Shown here piece by piece: positions 31,787 through 41,500 of a DNA stretch of 41,500 bases. The notes under the pieces are model-generated. The model had not been told where the DNA came from. It was given only the letters and a program-made list of their open reading frames with translations, and searched no databases. The stretch is taken from the NCBI RefSeq assembly GCF_964204645.1, contig NC_134035.1, positions 3,736,001-3,777,500 of the forward strand. The letters run 5' to 3'. Origin of the DNA: Tubulanus polymorphus. Its lineage: Eukaryota; Nemertea; Palaeonemertea; Tubulaniformes; Tubulanidae. The position numbers and the translations under genes were made by a program. Each line of letters begins with the position of its first letter. The stretch's first letter is position 1.

Positions 31787-31904
31787 CAGGCCAGTTGCTT
31801 AAAGTTAAAGATAATCAGTGGATAAACACCATAGCAACAATGGACTTTTGATTGTCAACTATCCACTGGTTAACTTAAACCAACTTTTGAGCAACTGGAT
31901 CCAG
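31787..31904. mobile_element. MITE family 1, copy 3
   Basis: It starts about 17 bases after the exon I donor. Ends ggccagttgctt and gagcaactggatccag; same core as 23466-23598. Confidence 0.8.
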
Positions 31905-32152
31905 GGATTGAGCTCAAAACGGTTAATTATAAATGGTTGTCTTCATTGAAAAAACATTTTAGTTCAAACATTTGAGTTAGCCGTGAAGTTGGGCCCAGGA
32001 GTTTGAAGTAAACACTGGACAGTGCATAGTGACTATCAAAACTGTTTTGATACCACAGTATTTATCTGGGTCCAGTTGTACAGTTGCTGGTTTAGTTGAA
32101 GCTGTTTAAGTTAGAATCACAATGTCACAAGTCTTGTCACCAACAAACTCCA

Positions 32153-32255
32153 GGGGCCCGTTTTACAGACTGGTATTACCTTTAACCCCGGGGCTAACTT
32201 AATTAATTTTCAGTTTAGTTAGCCCTAGGTTTAAGGTAATATAGTCCAGGAGACC
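32153..32255. mobile_element. MITE family 2, copy 4
   Basis: Left half well preserved (ggggcccgttttacagac..), right half degraded (ggtaatatagtccagg). Confidence 0.75.
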
Positions 32256-32420
32256 AGAAAATCTGTTAGTTATAACCAATAGTTCGTTGTATCTAGCATG
32301 AAATTATTAGATTGACCGATTCGGAACGTAGTTCTGTTTGTAACCAATAAATCTATATATCCTTGGCCGTTAGAATGAGATTCTACTGTAGTTTTTCAAT
32401 GCATTATTCTCTATTTTCAG

Positions 32421-32609
32421 CAACAAATGCGTCAACAACAGCAACAAATCATATTACAGCAGCAGCAACAGAGACAGAGGGCTCCGGTGCCGCAACCTCA
32501 GCAACAAACGCAACAACCATCGCAACAAATGCAGATGGCGACTGGACAAATGGGTGGGCAACAAATGCCGCAACAGTTGCTGCCCGATGACTTTGGTTTA
32601 GATTTCTAA
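32421..32609 (+). CDS. MED25: MED25 exon J: terminal exon
   Basis: The acceptor is TATTTTCAG and the stop is TAA at 32607-32609. It encodes QQMRQQQQQIILQQQQQRQR, APVPQPQQQTQQPSQQ and ends QMPQQLLPDDFGLDF. The acidic-hydrophobic terminus has the same character as the conserved end of vertebrate MED25 (an E-D-D-I-L-M-D-L-like end), which supports the assignment of these Q-rich exons to MED25 rather than to another Q-rich Mediator subunit such as MED15. Exons C to J together give 236 residues. Confidence 0.85.
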   Translation, partial: QQMRQQQQQIILQQQQQRQRAPVPQPQQQTQQPSQQMQMATGQMGGQQMPQQLLPDDFGLDF

Positions 32610-33250
32610 CTGACTAGGATAGCATTTCCCCTTAAGCTATCCCGGTGATAGATTGTGAAATTATTGTTACGTATTGTTGGTTGAATTATGTCTATCGCCA
32701 AACTTTGTTAATTGTCTTCGGATAAGGTGTTACATTACTTAACCCTTTCAGTGCTGACTGATTAATACCCGAATATGCTGGGGTTGTAATTTAGGATTTT
32801 TAAAAATTCCACCCCAGTGCCTTGAATAACAGGCATTCTGCTGTAGCATGTCTACACCACAGTGTGATGTATCATTAGTAACTAATATTTCACTATGTTT
32901 AATGCCATCTTTCAATGGAGATGTTAAAGTCTTTGCTAATTTGAGTCCCAGTTTGTATTTCTAATTCAATTCGCATTTGAATAAGTCGTCAACGTAATGA
33001 TCTTCCCTTATGTGACGACGTAAACGTCTATACGCTGATAATGATGTTATGTGTTCAATGATAAATTATGTATTTATTGCGTCATCTTTTGCTATGTAAG
33101 TAAAGAATATTTGTGTTAACTATTGAAACGTATGTTGTAAATTATTGTGAATATAGCATAACTTAATAATACGTTCAACGGAAGATTGTATTATTGTTTT
33201 TTTTTAAATTTTGTCATTGATTGTCTGTACGTCAAAAGCTCAGAGGACTT
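32610..33250 (+). other. Probable MED25 3' UTR and flank
   Basis: AT-rich sequence after the stop with no further open frame of interest. I see no canonical AATAAA, so the cleavage site is undefined. Weaker variants such as agtaaaga (near 33100) could serve. Confidence 0.5.
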
Positions 33251-33354
33251 TTCTCTCCGTTACAGGGCCCAGTTCGACATTCGTAGCTTAGATTTAAGAC
33301 CAGTTTATGCCAGCCATGGTTGCGTTACAAAATCTTTTTGGTAATGCAACCATG

Positions 33355-33530
33355 ATGACTGGGCAACTGAATAACTGTACCACTGGATGACTGGTGATCT
33401 GGATACTGTACGACTGGATGACTGTACCACTAGTAACTGGTTATCTGGATGACTACCACTAAATGACTGGTCATCTGGATACTGTACGACTGGATGTCTG
33501 CATGACAGTACTACTGGATGACTGGTAGAT
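33355..33530. repeat. Degenerate ctggatgactg repeat
   Basis: Imperfect iterations of actggatgact / tactgtaccactgg with no fixed period. Confidence 0.75.
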
Positions 33531-34075
33531 TGGTAGCATCACCATCATCTACATCACTGCCATCGTCATCACCATCGTAACCATCTACACCATCACCACA
33601 GCGTCGCAATCATCATTACCACTTTCTTAACTATCTGCACCATCACCACAGCATCATCATCACTGTCACCTTCAGCATCACTATCTGCATTACCAGCATT
33701 ACCTTCTTCAGTATCACCACCAACATCCTCATCACCACTATCATCTACATCATTATCATCACTGTCTCAACCATCCGCAACAGCACCTCCAGCGCATCAC
33801 TGTTTCCATTACTAGCATCACCTCCAGCAGCCTCATCATCACTATCACCATCATCTACATCACTGCCATCTTCACCACCATCTGCACCTTCAGCATAGCA
33901 TCGCTACCATCATCATCACAGTCACCTCCAGCATCACTATCTCCATGATCAGCATTACCTTCTCCAGCATCACCACCATCTGCACCTTCAGCATCACTAT
34001 CTCCATGATCAGCATTACCTTCTCCAGCATCATCATCTTCAGCTTCACTATCTCCATCACCAGCATTACCCTATT
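33531..34075. repeat. ATC/CAC trinucleotide-derived array
   Basis: Imperfect catcaccatcatc repeats. Longer units (..ccagcatcactatctccatgat..cagcattaccttctcc) recur near 33930, 33990 and 34050. The 77-codon minus frame at 33890-34123 is an artefact of the repeat. Confidence 0.88.
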
Positions 34076-34343
34076 GCGATTAAGTACACGTATTTTCATA
34101 TAATGTCCCCTGAATATTTTCAAATTTTAAACAACACAGTAATACCAAAACGCCCAAGATTGTCTAAGAGAGAGGTCCTTAAATGCATCTGTTGATTCAA
34201 ATGACAAACATCTATCTTCAAAACGTATTAAATCGGATTGTCAGGTCCTTTGAAAAGCAGACATTTCTCGAAATGGCATGTCGGTAGCAATCAAACATAA
34301 ATGTTTTGTTTTCATTGCTGGAATTACTGATGAGACAAAATAT

Positions 34344-34513
34344 TGATGCCCTGTTTCTCATTTCCGTTGATCCGGCCGGTCGCCTTCCCTATACATAACT
34401 ATTTTCTAAATCATAATTAAGCAAACAATCACAGATCTGTTATAGCTATGAGCTGATTGCTAATTTCATTGCAGTTTACGAAAGTGACCCGGATGATTAT
34501 GAGAAACTAGGTC
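34344..34513. mobile_element. MITE family 5, copy 2
   Basis: Ends tgatgccctgtttctcat and atgagaaactaggtctca. Internal ttcattgcagtttacgaaagtgaccc matches copy 1 and the fragments at 36700. Confidence 0.7.
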
Positions 34514-34619
34514 TCATTTTTTAACCTAAACAAAGTCGATTAATTAACTAATTAATGACACTCATTAAACCAACCGTTACTGTAGAATTCGTGCGCATTT
34601 GTCCATTTCGAAAAATCAC

Positions 34620-35124
34620 CATGTCATGTTTTTCAAGTTGGAGGCGCAAGTTGCATATTTGAACAATGTCCTGTCGCGCTCGACTAACTGGAAACATGGC
34701 CGTGACCGGGACGTGATTAGCTTATATACATTCTGTACAGAGATATATCGGCTGTCATACGAGACACACGTACAGGTTTGTAGGGATTTAGGATATCGAC
34801 TCTGCGAGAAATACATTGGATTTTTAAAGGGAAACACTTCATTTGGAAATCTCATCGTTCGTATTTAGATGCGGCAACGATGAGTATATATTAACAGAGT
34901 TTCAAGGTATATTTACTTCGGAGCTGCAAGAAAATACATCAGTTTTTGAAGTGGGAATACCTATTCAGCTAAGACAAATTGGAATTCTCGAATTCATCGT
35001 TCACATCTGGATGAACTGCAGCATCAGTGTTAGAGCTGATGATGTCGTAGAATGGATTTTCGATTTCGTTGAAGATGGTGACGCTGAAAGAATAAACTTG
35101 CGTTACCGGTATATCGGGATATAG
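34620..35124 (+). pseudogene. Family A repeat, copy 2, with two open frames
   Basis: The longest copy of the family. Two + frames, 34599-34868 (contains NWKHGRDRDVISLYTFC and SYETHVQVCRDLGY) and 34843-35124 (contains SELQENTSVFEVGI and RADDVVEWIFDFVEDGD), overlap in different phases, as expected if one ancestral reading frame was broken. A tttttcaagttgg start in this copy and tttttcaggttgg in copy 3 look like a splice acceptor. I do not recognise the protein. Copies 1 and 3 carry a TGA inside the shared block, so coding is uncertain for all. Confidence 0.5.
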
Positions 35125-35219
35125 TAAGCTGATATCCAGTGTATCGTACGTGATCATATTGGGATAATAAACAAATGCGATCGCTAATCTTTCAAAACGT
35201 TGATAAGGCATGTCTATTA

Positions 35220-35743
35220 ACCGGACCAATACTCGCTTGCCAGGGCAAAAAGGAGCCTAAAAGGCCCAGGAGAGGCAGGCATTTTACGGACGCGGACCTA
35301 TAATATGCGTGACCGGACCAATACTCGCTTGCCAGGGCAAAAAGGAGCCTAAAAGGCCCAGGAGAGGCAGGCATTTTACGGACGCGGACCTATAATATGC
35401 GTGACCGGACCAATCGCTTGCCAGGGCAAAAAGGAGCCTAAAAGGCCAAGGAGAGGCAGGCATTTTACGGACGCGGACCTTTAATATGCGTGACCGGACC
35501 AATACTCGCTTGCCAGGGCAAAAAGGAGCCTAAAAGGCCCAGGAGAGGCAGGCATTTTACGGAAGCGGACCTATAATATGCGTGACCGGACCAATACTCG
35601 CTTGCCAGGGCAAAAAGGAGCCTAAAAGGCCCAGGAGAGGCAGGCATTTTACGGAAGCGGACCTATAATATGCGTGACCGGACCAATACTCGCTTGCCAG
35701 GGCAAAAATGAGCCAAAAAGGCCCATTCGAGCCATGACGTGGG
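35220..35743. repeat. 92-bp tandem array, about six copies
   Basis: Units begin accggaccaatactcgcttg and recur at 35221, 35313, 35405, 35494, 35586 and 35678. The third unit lacks three bases. Identity between units is very high, so amplification is recent. The set of 60-86 codon minus frames here is repeat-derived. Confidence 0.95.
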
Positions 35744-36099
35744 ACCGGACCGAAAATTCCGTAGTCAAAAATTCCCAATAAGAGTGGAATGAATGAAACA
35801 ATAAATAACAAACAATATCATATAAGGACATTAATTTATTCATGTTCAATGGCTAAAAATCATACAGAAATAAATTAACAAAGAACAAATTGGAATTCAA
35901 CACTTCCTCCCCCCCCACCTCCATTTGACAATAAATGAATTATCAATTACCTCACTAATTATCATAAGAATGTCTCACCAACTGTTTAATCAATTAGCGA
36001 TCACATTTGATTATCAATCCGATGATAATTGTCCAATGCACTGATTATGAGCTTATTATATCCTGATATTACACGTATAAGTTTATTCCGAACAGATTT
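35744..36099. other. AT-rich spacer
   Basis: No gene or repeat recognised apart from a C-rich run near 35912. Confidence 0.4.
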
Positions 36100-36570
36100 C
36101 GTGGTGTCAAAATCTTCAACGTAATCAAGAATTCGACATTCTACGATATCATCAGCTCTATCACTGATTGCTGCAGTTTATCCAGATGTTAACGATGAAC
36201 TCCAATTGGTCTAAGTCGAGTAGCGAATTCCCGTTTCAAAAACCTGCGTACGTTCTTGCAGCTCCGAAGTCAATATTTTGAATCCGCTCTACAAGATCGT
36301 TGCAGCGTCCAGATACGAACGATGATGAAAGTCTTTTTGAAAGTCTGAATTTGTGAGTTCCAAATAAAGTGTTTCAGTTTCGAAAATGCCGTGTATTTTC
36401 TCGCAGAGTCGATATCCTAAATCCCTACAAAACTGTACGCGTGTCTCGTATGACAGCCGATATATCTCTGACTGACTCATGTACAGAATGTATATAAGCT
36501 AATCACGTCACGGTCACGGTCCCAGTTAGTCGACCGAAATTGTTCAAAAATGCAACTTGCGCCTCCAACC
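36100..36570 (-). pseudogene. Family A repeat, copy 3, inverted
   Basis: The reverse complement follows copy 2 across most of its length (SYETRVQFCRDLGYRLCEK, SELQERTQVFETGI, RADDIVE). Frameshifts and stops break the frame. With copy 2 it forms an inverted pair around the 92-bp array. Confidence 0.6.
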
Positions 36571-36625
36571 TGAAAAATGATATGATACAATTTGTCGTCT
36601 AAATAAATGAACAAATTTTGTGCAT

Positions 36626-36855
36626 ATCTTATACAATATGGATTGATCTCAGTTAATGAGGCGATGACCGACTATATTTTCAGCTTAAAGCTAAAGATAC
36701 CTTGTTTCTCAATCGGCCGGGTCACTTTCGTTAACTACACATCTTATACAATATGGATTGATCTCAGTTAATGAAGCGATGACCGACTATATTTTCAGCT
36801 TAAAGCTAAAGATACCTTGTTTCTCAATCGGCCGGGTCACTTTCGTTAACTACAC
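36626..36855. repeat. 115-bp direct tandem duplication
   Basis: 36626-36740 and 36741-36855 differ at about one position (gaggcg / gaagcg). Each copy contains a right-end fragment of MITE family 5. Confidence 0.92.
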
Positions 36856-36999
36856 ACGCGGACGATTTATTCTAAACAAGTTCATTTCTCTTGTCGTCGG
36901 GTCTGTTGCGTTATGATTATAGCTTCATCGTGATTTTTCTTAAAGGCACAGGGTCGGGTCAAATTTTAAGCTCAACAGATGTTCGACCTGGATTGTGTT

Positions 37000-37745
37000 T
37001 AGTCCTCGTGGACATAAAGTTAACTATAACTGAGGTCAAGTTCTCCCAATATGTGTTCGTTTGTTTGTTTATCCTCCGGGTGAGTTCTAACGCTGCCGAC
37101 ACATATTTATCCAGTTCATCTGATGTAGAGTCCTGATCATCAAACACTTCAATGGTTCCATCCTAATGATGACAAACATCCTAAAAAATATACACGAAAC
37201 TTAATAGATTTGAGGCCACCAATCAAAGTTAAGTCTAGTTACCGGTGTATCACAAAATGAGTGTCAGGGGTCAAATATTTTTTGTCTCCGATTTCGATGA
37301 AATTCAGTATAGACATGTATTGTTGGGTGCTGATTACAAATCTGAAAGAATTTTTCGGATCTGAGGCCCAGAAAATGATAAATTCGAATTTTTGGGGGGA
37401 CCCCCTAAATTTTCAAAAGGCCTTGGACCCCAGAGTTTTTGAGATATTCAAAATCTAATTGCAGATTTGGAATCAGCGCCCCTAAAAATATAGAGGACTT
37501 AAATTTTAAGCAAATCGAAGAGATTCGATTTTTTGGCTAAAAATGGCAAAAATCCAGGAGTTTTTTTTCGGCGAAAAATCTTTTTTCTCTGATTCCTTCG
37601 AAAATTAGTAGGAATATGTATTCTGAGGTGTAGATTCCGGATCCGCAATCAGATTTTGAATCGGAATTCATCTTCATGGGCAAATAAGGGTTTTAATGCC
37701 CAAAATATGCACCCCAAAAATGGGGTAGAAAGTCAAAATTTTTGT
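37000..37745 (+). repeat. R macro-repeat, dispersed truncated copy
   Basis: Starts at tagtcctcgtggacataaag and follows R1-R3 through the module block to aaagtcaaaattttt, where the direct duplication at 37746 begins. It lacks the G-rich array and foldback. A short deletion relative to the others removes the taaggtgttagt stretch near 37553. Confidence 0.85.
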
Positions 37746-38310
37746 CCAATACTTGACCAGTACTGACCAGTTATCAGTGCTAACCATAACCCCCCATAAG
37801 TAATTTATATGTTTAGTAAAGCCATAAAATCGTGTTTGGGCGTCGAGCGACTAAATATGGCGCGGGCTATGATCTAACAACTATTTAACTGACCAATTTT
37901 TTTACCAATACTGACCTTTAAGTAATGTGTGTATTTTAGAAGCAACACAGTCGTGTTTGGTGTCTAATAATTAGACATTGTTTGGGCTTTCATCTAACAA
38001 CACTATTCCAACTGACCAAATCTTGACCAATACTGACCACATAGCTATATTTATCTGTTTCAGAAACAACTTAGTCGTGTCTGGTATCAAATGATTTCAT
38101 TTGGCCTGAACGTAAATATAACATCTCTTTTACATGTATAAGCTACACAAGTACTCTCTAATTACCGGTTAAATGTTTTTAGAAATGACACGGGGTTTTG
38201 CCTGAACCCTTCGTTAGTCCTACTAGCTCTTATATTTAAATTTGTCGCTTGAAAAGTCTTGTCAGATTTTTATAGTAGGTAGCGAGCTAACTTTGGAATT
38301 TCCTACTAAA
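37746..38310 (+). repeat. 570-bp direct repeat, left copy
   Basis: Nearly identical to 39312-39882. Internally it holds diverged monomers of roughly 120-130 bases marked by aactgaccaatacttgacc. Confidence 0.93.
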
Positions 38311-39311
38311 GTCTATCCCAGTGGTTATGATCGCGGTGCATCAAACAGTTCATATCATCGCAGATCTGGAACCCTGTGGTTTCTATGTGCTCAACCCTAC
38401 AAGTAACTGAGGTCAGGCAACTACTACATTCAAGAGTGAATAATACTAAAGTTTTCCCATCCTGGTCATTCACTTCTCTTTATTCCTCTAGATTTGGTTT
38501 TTTCTTGTATATTCTCAAAAGTGCTGCCAAATAGCAGTGAAAACGTGTGGACTCCAGTCAGGTCCAGGCTTCTACTTATCAGAAATTATTGAAACATGAA
38601 ACATGAAGCTAGGTCAATAAGCAATTTCTTTTTATGAATGACTTTAAGAAAACTGGAAAAAGAGAAACATCTGTACCGGTATCGTACCGGTACATTTTTT
38701 TGCCATTATGAGAATGCCGGTTTGCTAGCGTATCTATTTAACACCCGTATTGCTCGGGTTAGTTTTACTACCAACGGGTGGCGCTGTATGTAAATTTCAC
38801 ATAAATCAACGACTTTCGGCTATTAGCGGTACTTAAGACCACTTGAAAACATCATAGTCAATTACGGTAGTAGTGAACATAAAAAGATACAGTACAAAGA
38901 TACAGTGCGGTGTACAGTTAAGGACATGATTCCATAGCACCCATACTAGAGATATTTTATTCAGACAAGGACTATTAGTTAAACATAATCTTCATGACAT
39001 TTTCAGCAATTAATGATCTGTTGAATTAATTAGTAATTCAGTCTTTCGGTGGTTCGAGATAAAATGCCCGCAAAATAAGAACCTAACGAACCAGGGCTGA
39101 CCACAAATTGCCCACCAGATAAATTTTCGAAACGACACAATCCAATCATGTTTGGTATCAAATAACTCGTGGCTCGGACCATGGTCTATTAACTGACCAC
39201 TGCATGACCAGTACCATATATAGTAAATTATTTGTTTAGCAAACAATTAAGTTGTTTGGTGTCAAATAACTAGAAATGATGTGGGCATTAATCTAAAAAT
39301 TGTTTAACTGA
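38311..39311. other. 1-kb interior between direct repeats
   Basis: No integrase, polymerase or other protein signature in any frame. The right part (39100-39311) contains two more diverged gaccaatact-type monomers. A short palindrome gtaccggtatcgtaccggtac lies near 38675. Confidence 0.55.
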
Positions 39312-39882
39312 CCAATACTTGACCAGTACTGACCAGTTATCAGTGCAAACCATAACCCCCCATAAGTAATTTATATGTTTAGTAAAGCCATAAAATCGTG
39401 TTTGGGCGTCGAGCGACTAAATATGGCGCGGGCTATGATCTAACAACTATTTAACTGACCAATTTTTTTTACCAATACTGACTAATACTTTAAGTAATTT
39501 GTCTATTTTAGAAGCAACACAGTCGTGTTTGGTGTCTAATAATTAGATATTGTGTGGGCTTTCATCTAACAACACTATTCCAACTGACCAAATCTTGACC
39601 AATACTGACCACATAGCTATATTTATCTGTTTCAGAAACAACTTAGTCGTGTCTGGTATCAAATGATTTCATTTGGCCTGAACGTAAATATAACATCTCT
39701 TTTACATGTATAAGCTACACAAGTACTCTCTAATTACCGGTTAAATGTTTTTAGAAATGACACGGGGTTTTGCCTGAACCCTTCGTTAGTACTACTAGCT
39801 CTTATATTTAAATTTGTCGCTTGAAAAGTCTTGTCAGATTTTTATAGTAGGTAGCGAGCTAACTTTGGAATTTCCTACTAAA
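39312..39882 (+). repeat. 570-bp direct repeat, right copy
   Basis: Same start (ccaatacttgaccag) and end (tttcctactaaa) as the left copy, with few substitutions and small indels. Confidence 0.93.
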
Positions 39883-41500
39883 TGCAAAATATTTATCTCG
39901 TGGGGTTTTGAACGAACAATGTTTCGATTTGTAATTGTAACGTGCGCATTTGAGCCTGTAACGTGCACATTTCACTCGCGTGAACGTGCGTATCGGTACC
40001 ATTATGCGAGACTTGTTCAAACTGAACATTAAAGAAGATATTATATCATATCATATATATGAATATAGAAGGAATGATAATGTAGTAGTTTCGTAGCTGC
40101 TGTCCACTGACCACAGATTAAAGTTAATCGCCTGATATGAAGTATATATTGTTATAGGGATGTAGTAGTTCAGCGAGAATTCAAACTTATGGGTAATTCT
40201 GAGTGATCACTCAAAATTACCCATAAGTTTACGCTGACCAATAGAGAAAGCTGTAAGGCCTAAGAAAAGATGCATTAAGTATAACGTATCTTTCAATATA
40301 ATGAAGAAGTATTCAATTGGCCATCTGATCACAACAATAGTGTGACTTGTCTTATTGAAGCAATTGTAAAATACCGGAGAGTAAATTGGAGAACCCTGAA
40401 TTCAAAACAATTCCACACTCAATCGTTTACTTTGAAAACACAATTTACAATTAGTGGACATGCATTTTTTCTGCACGAAAAGCATGAAGTATATTATATT
40501 TGCTTGTAAAAATTTGAAGTTTTCGGGGAAGATTTTTGGCCTAACCTGTGAACACGTCCTTGATATATTTTCTTCATATAAGACCGACCCTTGAAATAAT
40601 GCTGAGAGTTTCGAGGAAAATTGTGGTAGGATGTAAACTTAGGCCGCTTCGTATCCGTGGAAGGTTGCTAATTATTGATTCTATACACAATAATCATAAG
40701 TACGTAACATGAGACTCGATAGAATATCGTTTTTCAATCATACGTACGCGAATTATCGCGTTATAAAGATAAATGGCACTTTAATATACTTGTTAAGTCT
40801 TATAATGTATATTTCTTTAGTAGTACAAATCAAGAGTGGATCTGCAGGCCACCTGAGACTATTCCACGATCTAAGGTCAGTTGCCAAAAGTTAGTAAGTT
40901 TACCAGTGGATAGTTAACATTAATAATGACGATTAAGACTTCATTGCTAAAATAACTTTCTACTTGTAAAATAGTCACACTTAAATGCGGAGAATCGATA
41001 ATACGATAATACGATACGAAAACTCACTGTGTACAAACAAATTCAAAAAGAAGATCTCTAGTGAGAAATTGAACGTTGTGTCGTAATGTTCTAATGATAA
41101 AACTTGGTTTGAAATTTGAAATGTGTACATAGTGGATCTTTTACATATTAACAGTGTATTTGGCCATGTATCATATTGTATAATGGTTAATCTAAACTAA
41201 CTGGTCCCAGAGTTGTATCCTTAATTCCTGTAATAGAGGATGCAATCTTTTTGTGGCAAACAGTACAAATACCTAGAAAAAGCAACGATAGTGCATTGGC
41301 AAACTTAAAGCAAGCGTACATTGGTTTGTTTAGGTTTTTCATTGGGAAAATTAATGTTTAATCATTATTGAAATATCCGAGGCGAGCTTTTCCAGGAATT
41401 TACAAAGTTGAGCTTTACACAAGGAATGCTTTTGTAGTCCGATATCCGTGATTACCTCTGGCGTGGAGAGATACAATCTAAAACGTTGTCAAATATTTTA
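39883..41500. other. Unassigned AT-rich DNA
   Basis: No gene is supported. It contains a 48-bp palindrome and a half MITE family 1 end near 40862-40920. Confidence 0.45.
40183..40230. repeat. 48-bp near-perfect palindrome
   Basis: Centred on gagtgatcactc, with arms aaacttatgggtaatt and aattacccataagttt. A single non-complementary pair. Outer cagcg and cgctg add a few more pairs after a bulge. Confidence 0.92.

Noticed and set aside
23677-32609. Assignment of the Q-rich exons to MED15
   Set aside because: MED15 is also Q-rich, but no KIX domain is present, the exons follow MED25 VWA exons on the same strand, and the terminal acidic-hydrophobic end fits MED25. The link between the two exon groups is still unproven.
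35220-35743. Relationship between the 92-bp array and R units through the shared aatactcgcttgccag
   Set aside because: Only 16 bases match and neither flank does. A match of that length is plausible by chance in a window this size.
37746-39882. LTR retrotransposon
   Set aside because: The direct repeats lack TG..CA ends, no primer-binding site is evident, and the interior has no gag or pol signature.

Overview
This is a window of animal nuclear DNA. Genes are split by GT-AG introns, most of the sequence is AT-rich and non-coding, and much of it is tandem arrays and miniature inverted-repeat elements. There are no bacterial operons, ribosome binding sites or CRISPR arrays. The style (peptide-type GPCR, Mediator gene with a glutamine-rich tail, dense MITEs, tRNA-derived SINEs, many minisatellites) fits an invertebrate, perhaps a lophotrochozoan such as a mollusc. 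The sequence alone does not prove the phylum.

Two protein-coding genes can be supported, both on the + strand. The first (2-607) is the 3' end of a rhodopsin-like GPCR, entering the window inside TM3. The second is MED25, Mediator subunit 25, as ten exons between 17860 and 32609. Two exons encode part of the VWA domain. Eight further exons encode a 236-residue Q-rich tail ending in an acidic-hydrophobic terminus. The N-terminal exons, the rest of the VWA domain and the ACID domain are not found. Splice phases show that at least one exon is missing exactly where a 5-kb, 69-bp-period array sits.

Layout: 1-700 GPCR end; 700-5250 unassigned DNA with a degenerate family-A repeat, a SINE, an inverted copy of the GPCR 3' UTR and a 44-bp minisatellite; 5269-5714 a polypurine array; 5764-16185 three tandem copies (R1-R3) of a roughly 3-4 kb unit, with R2 carrying an 862-bp retroposed insert; 16186-17859 unassigned DNA with a 47-bp inverted repeat; 17860-32609 MED25, whose introns hold at least five foldback element families; 32610-33250 probable 3' UTR and flank; 33355-34075 low-complexity repeats; 34600-36600 an inverted pair of family-A repeats around a 92-bp tandem array; 37000-37745 a fourth, truncated R copy; 37746-39882 a direct duplication of about 570 bp flanking 1 kb; 39883-41500 unassigned DNA with a 48-bp palindrome.

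No new defence or metabolic system is demonstrated. The strongest leads are the broken MED25 gene model at the 69-bp array, a pair of duplicated microexons in MED25, and the R macro-repeat with its internally repeated, two-orientation modules and foldback arms.
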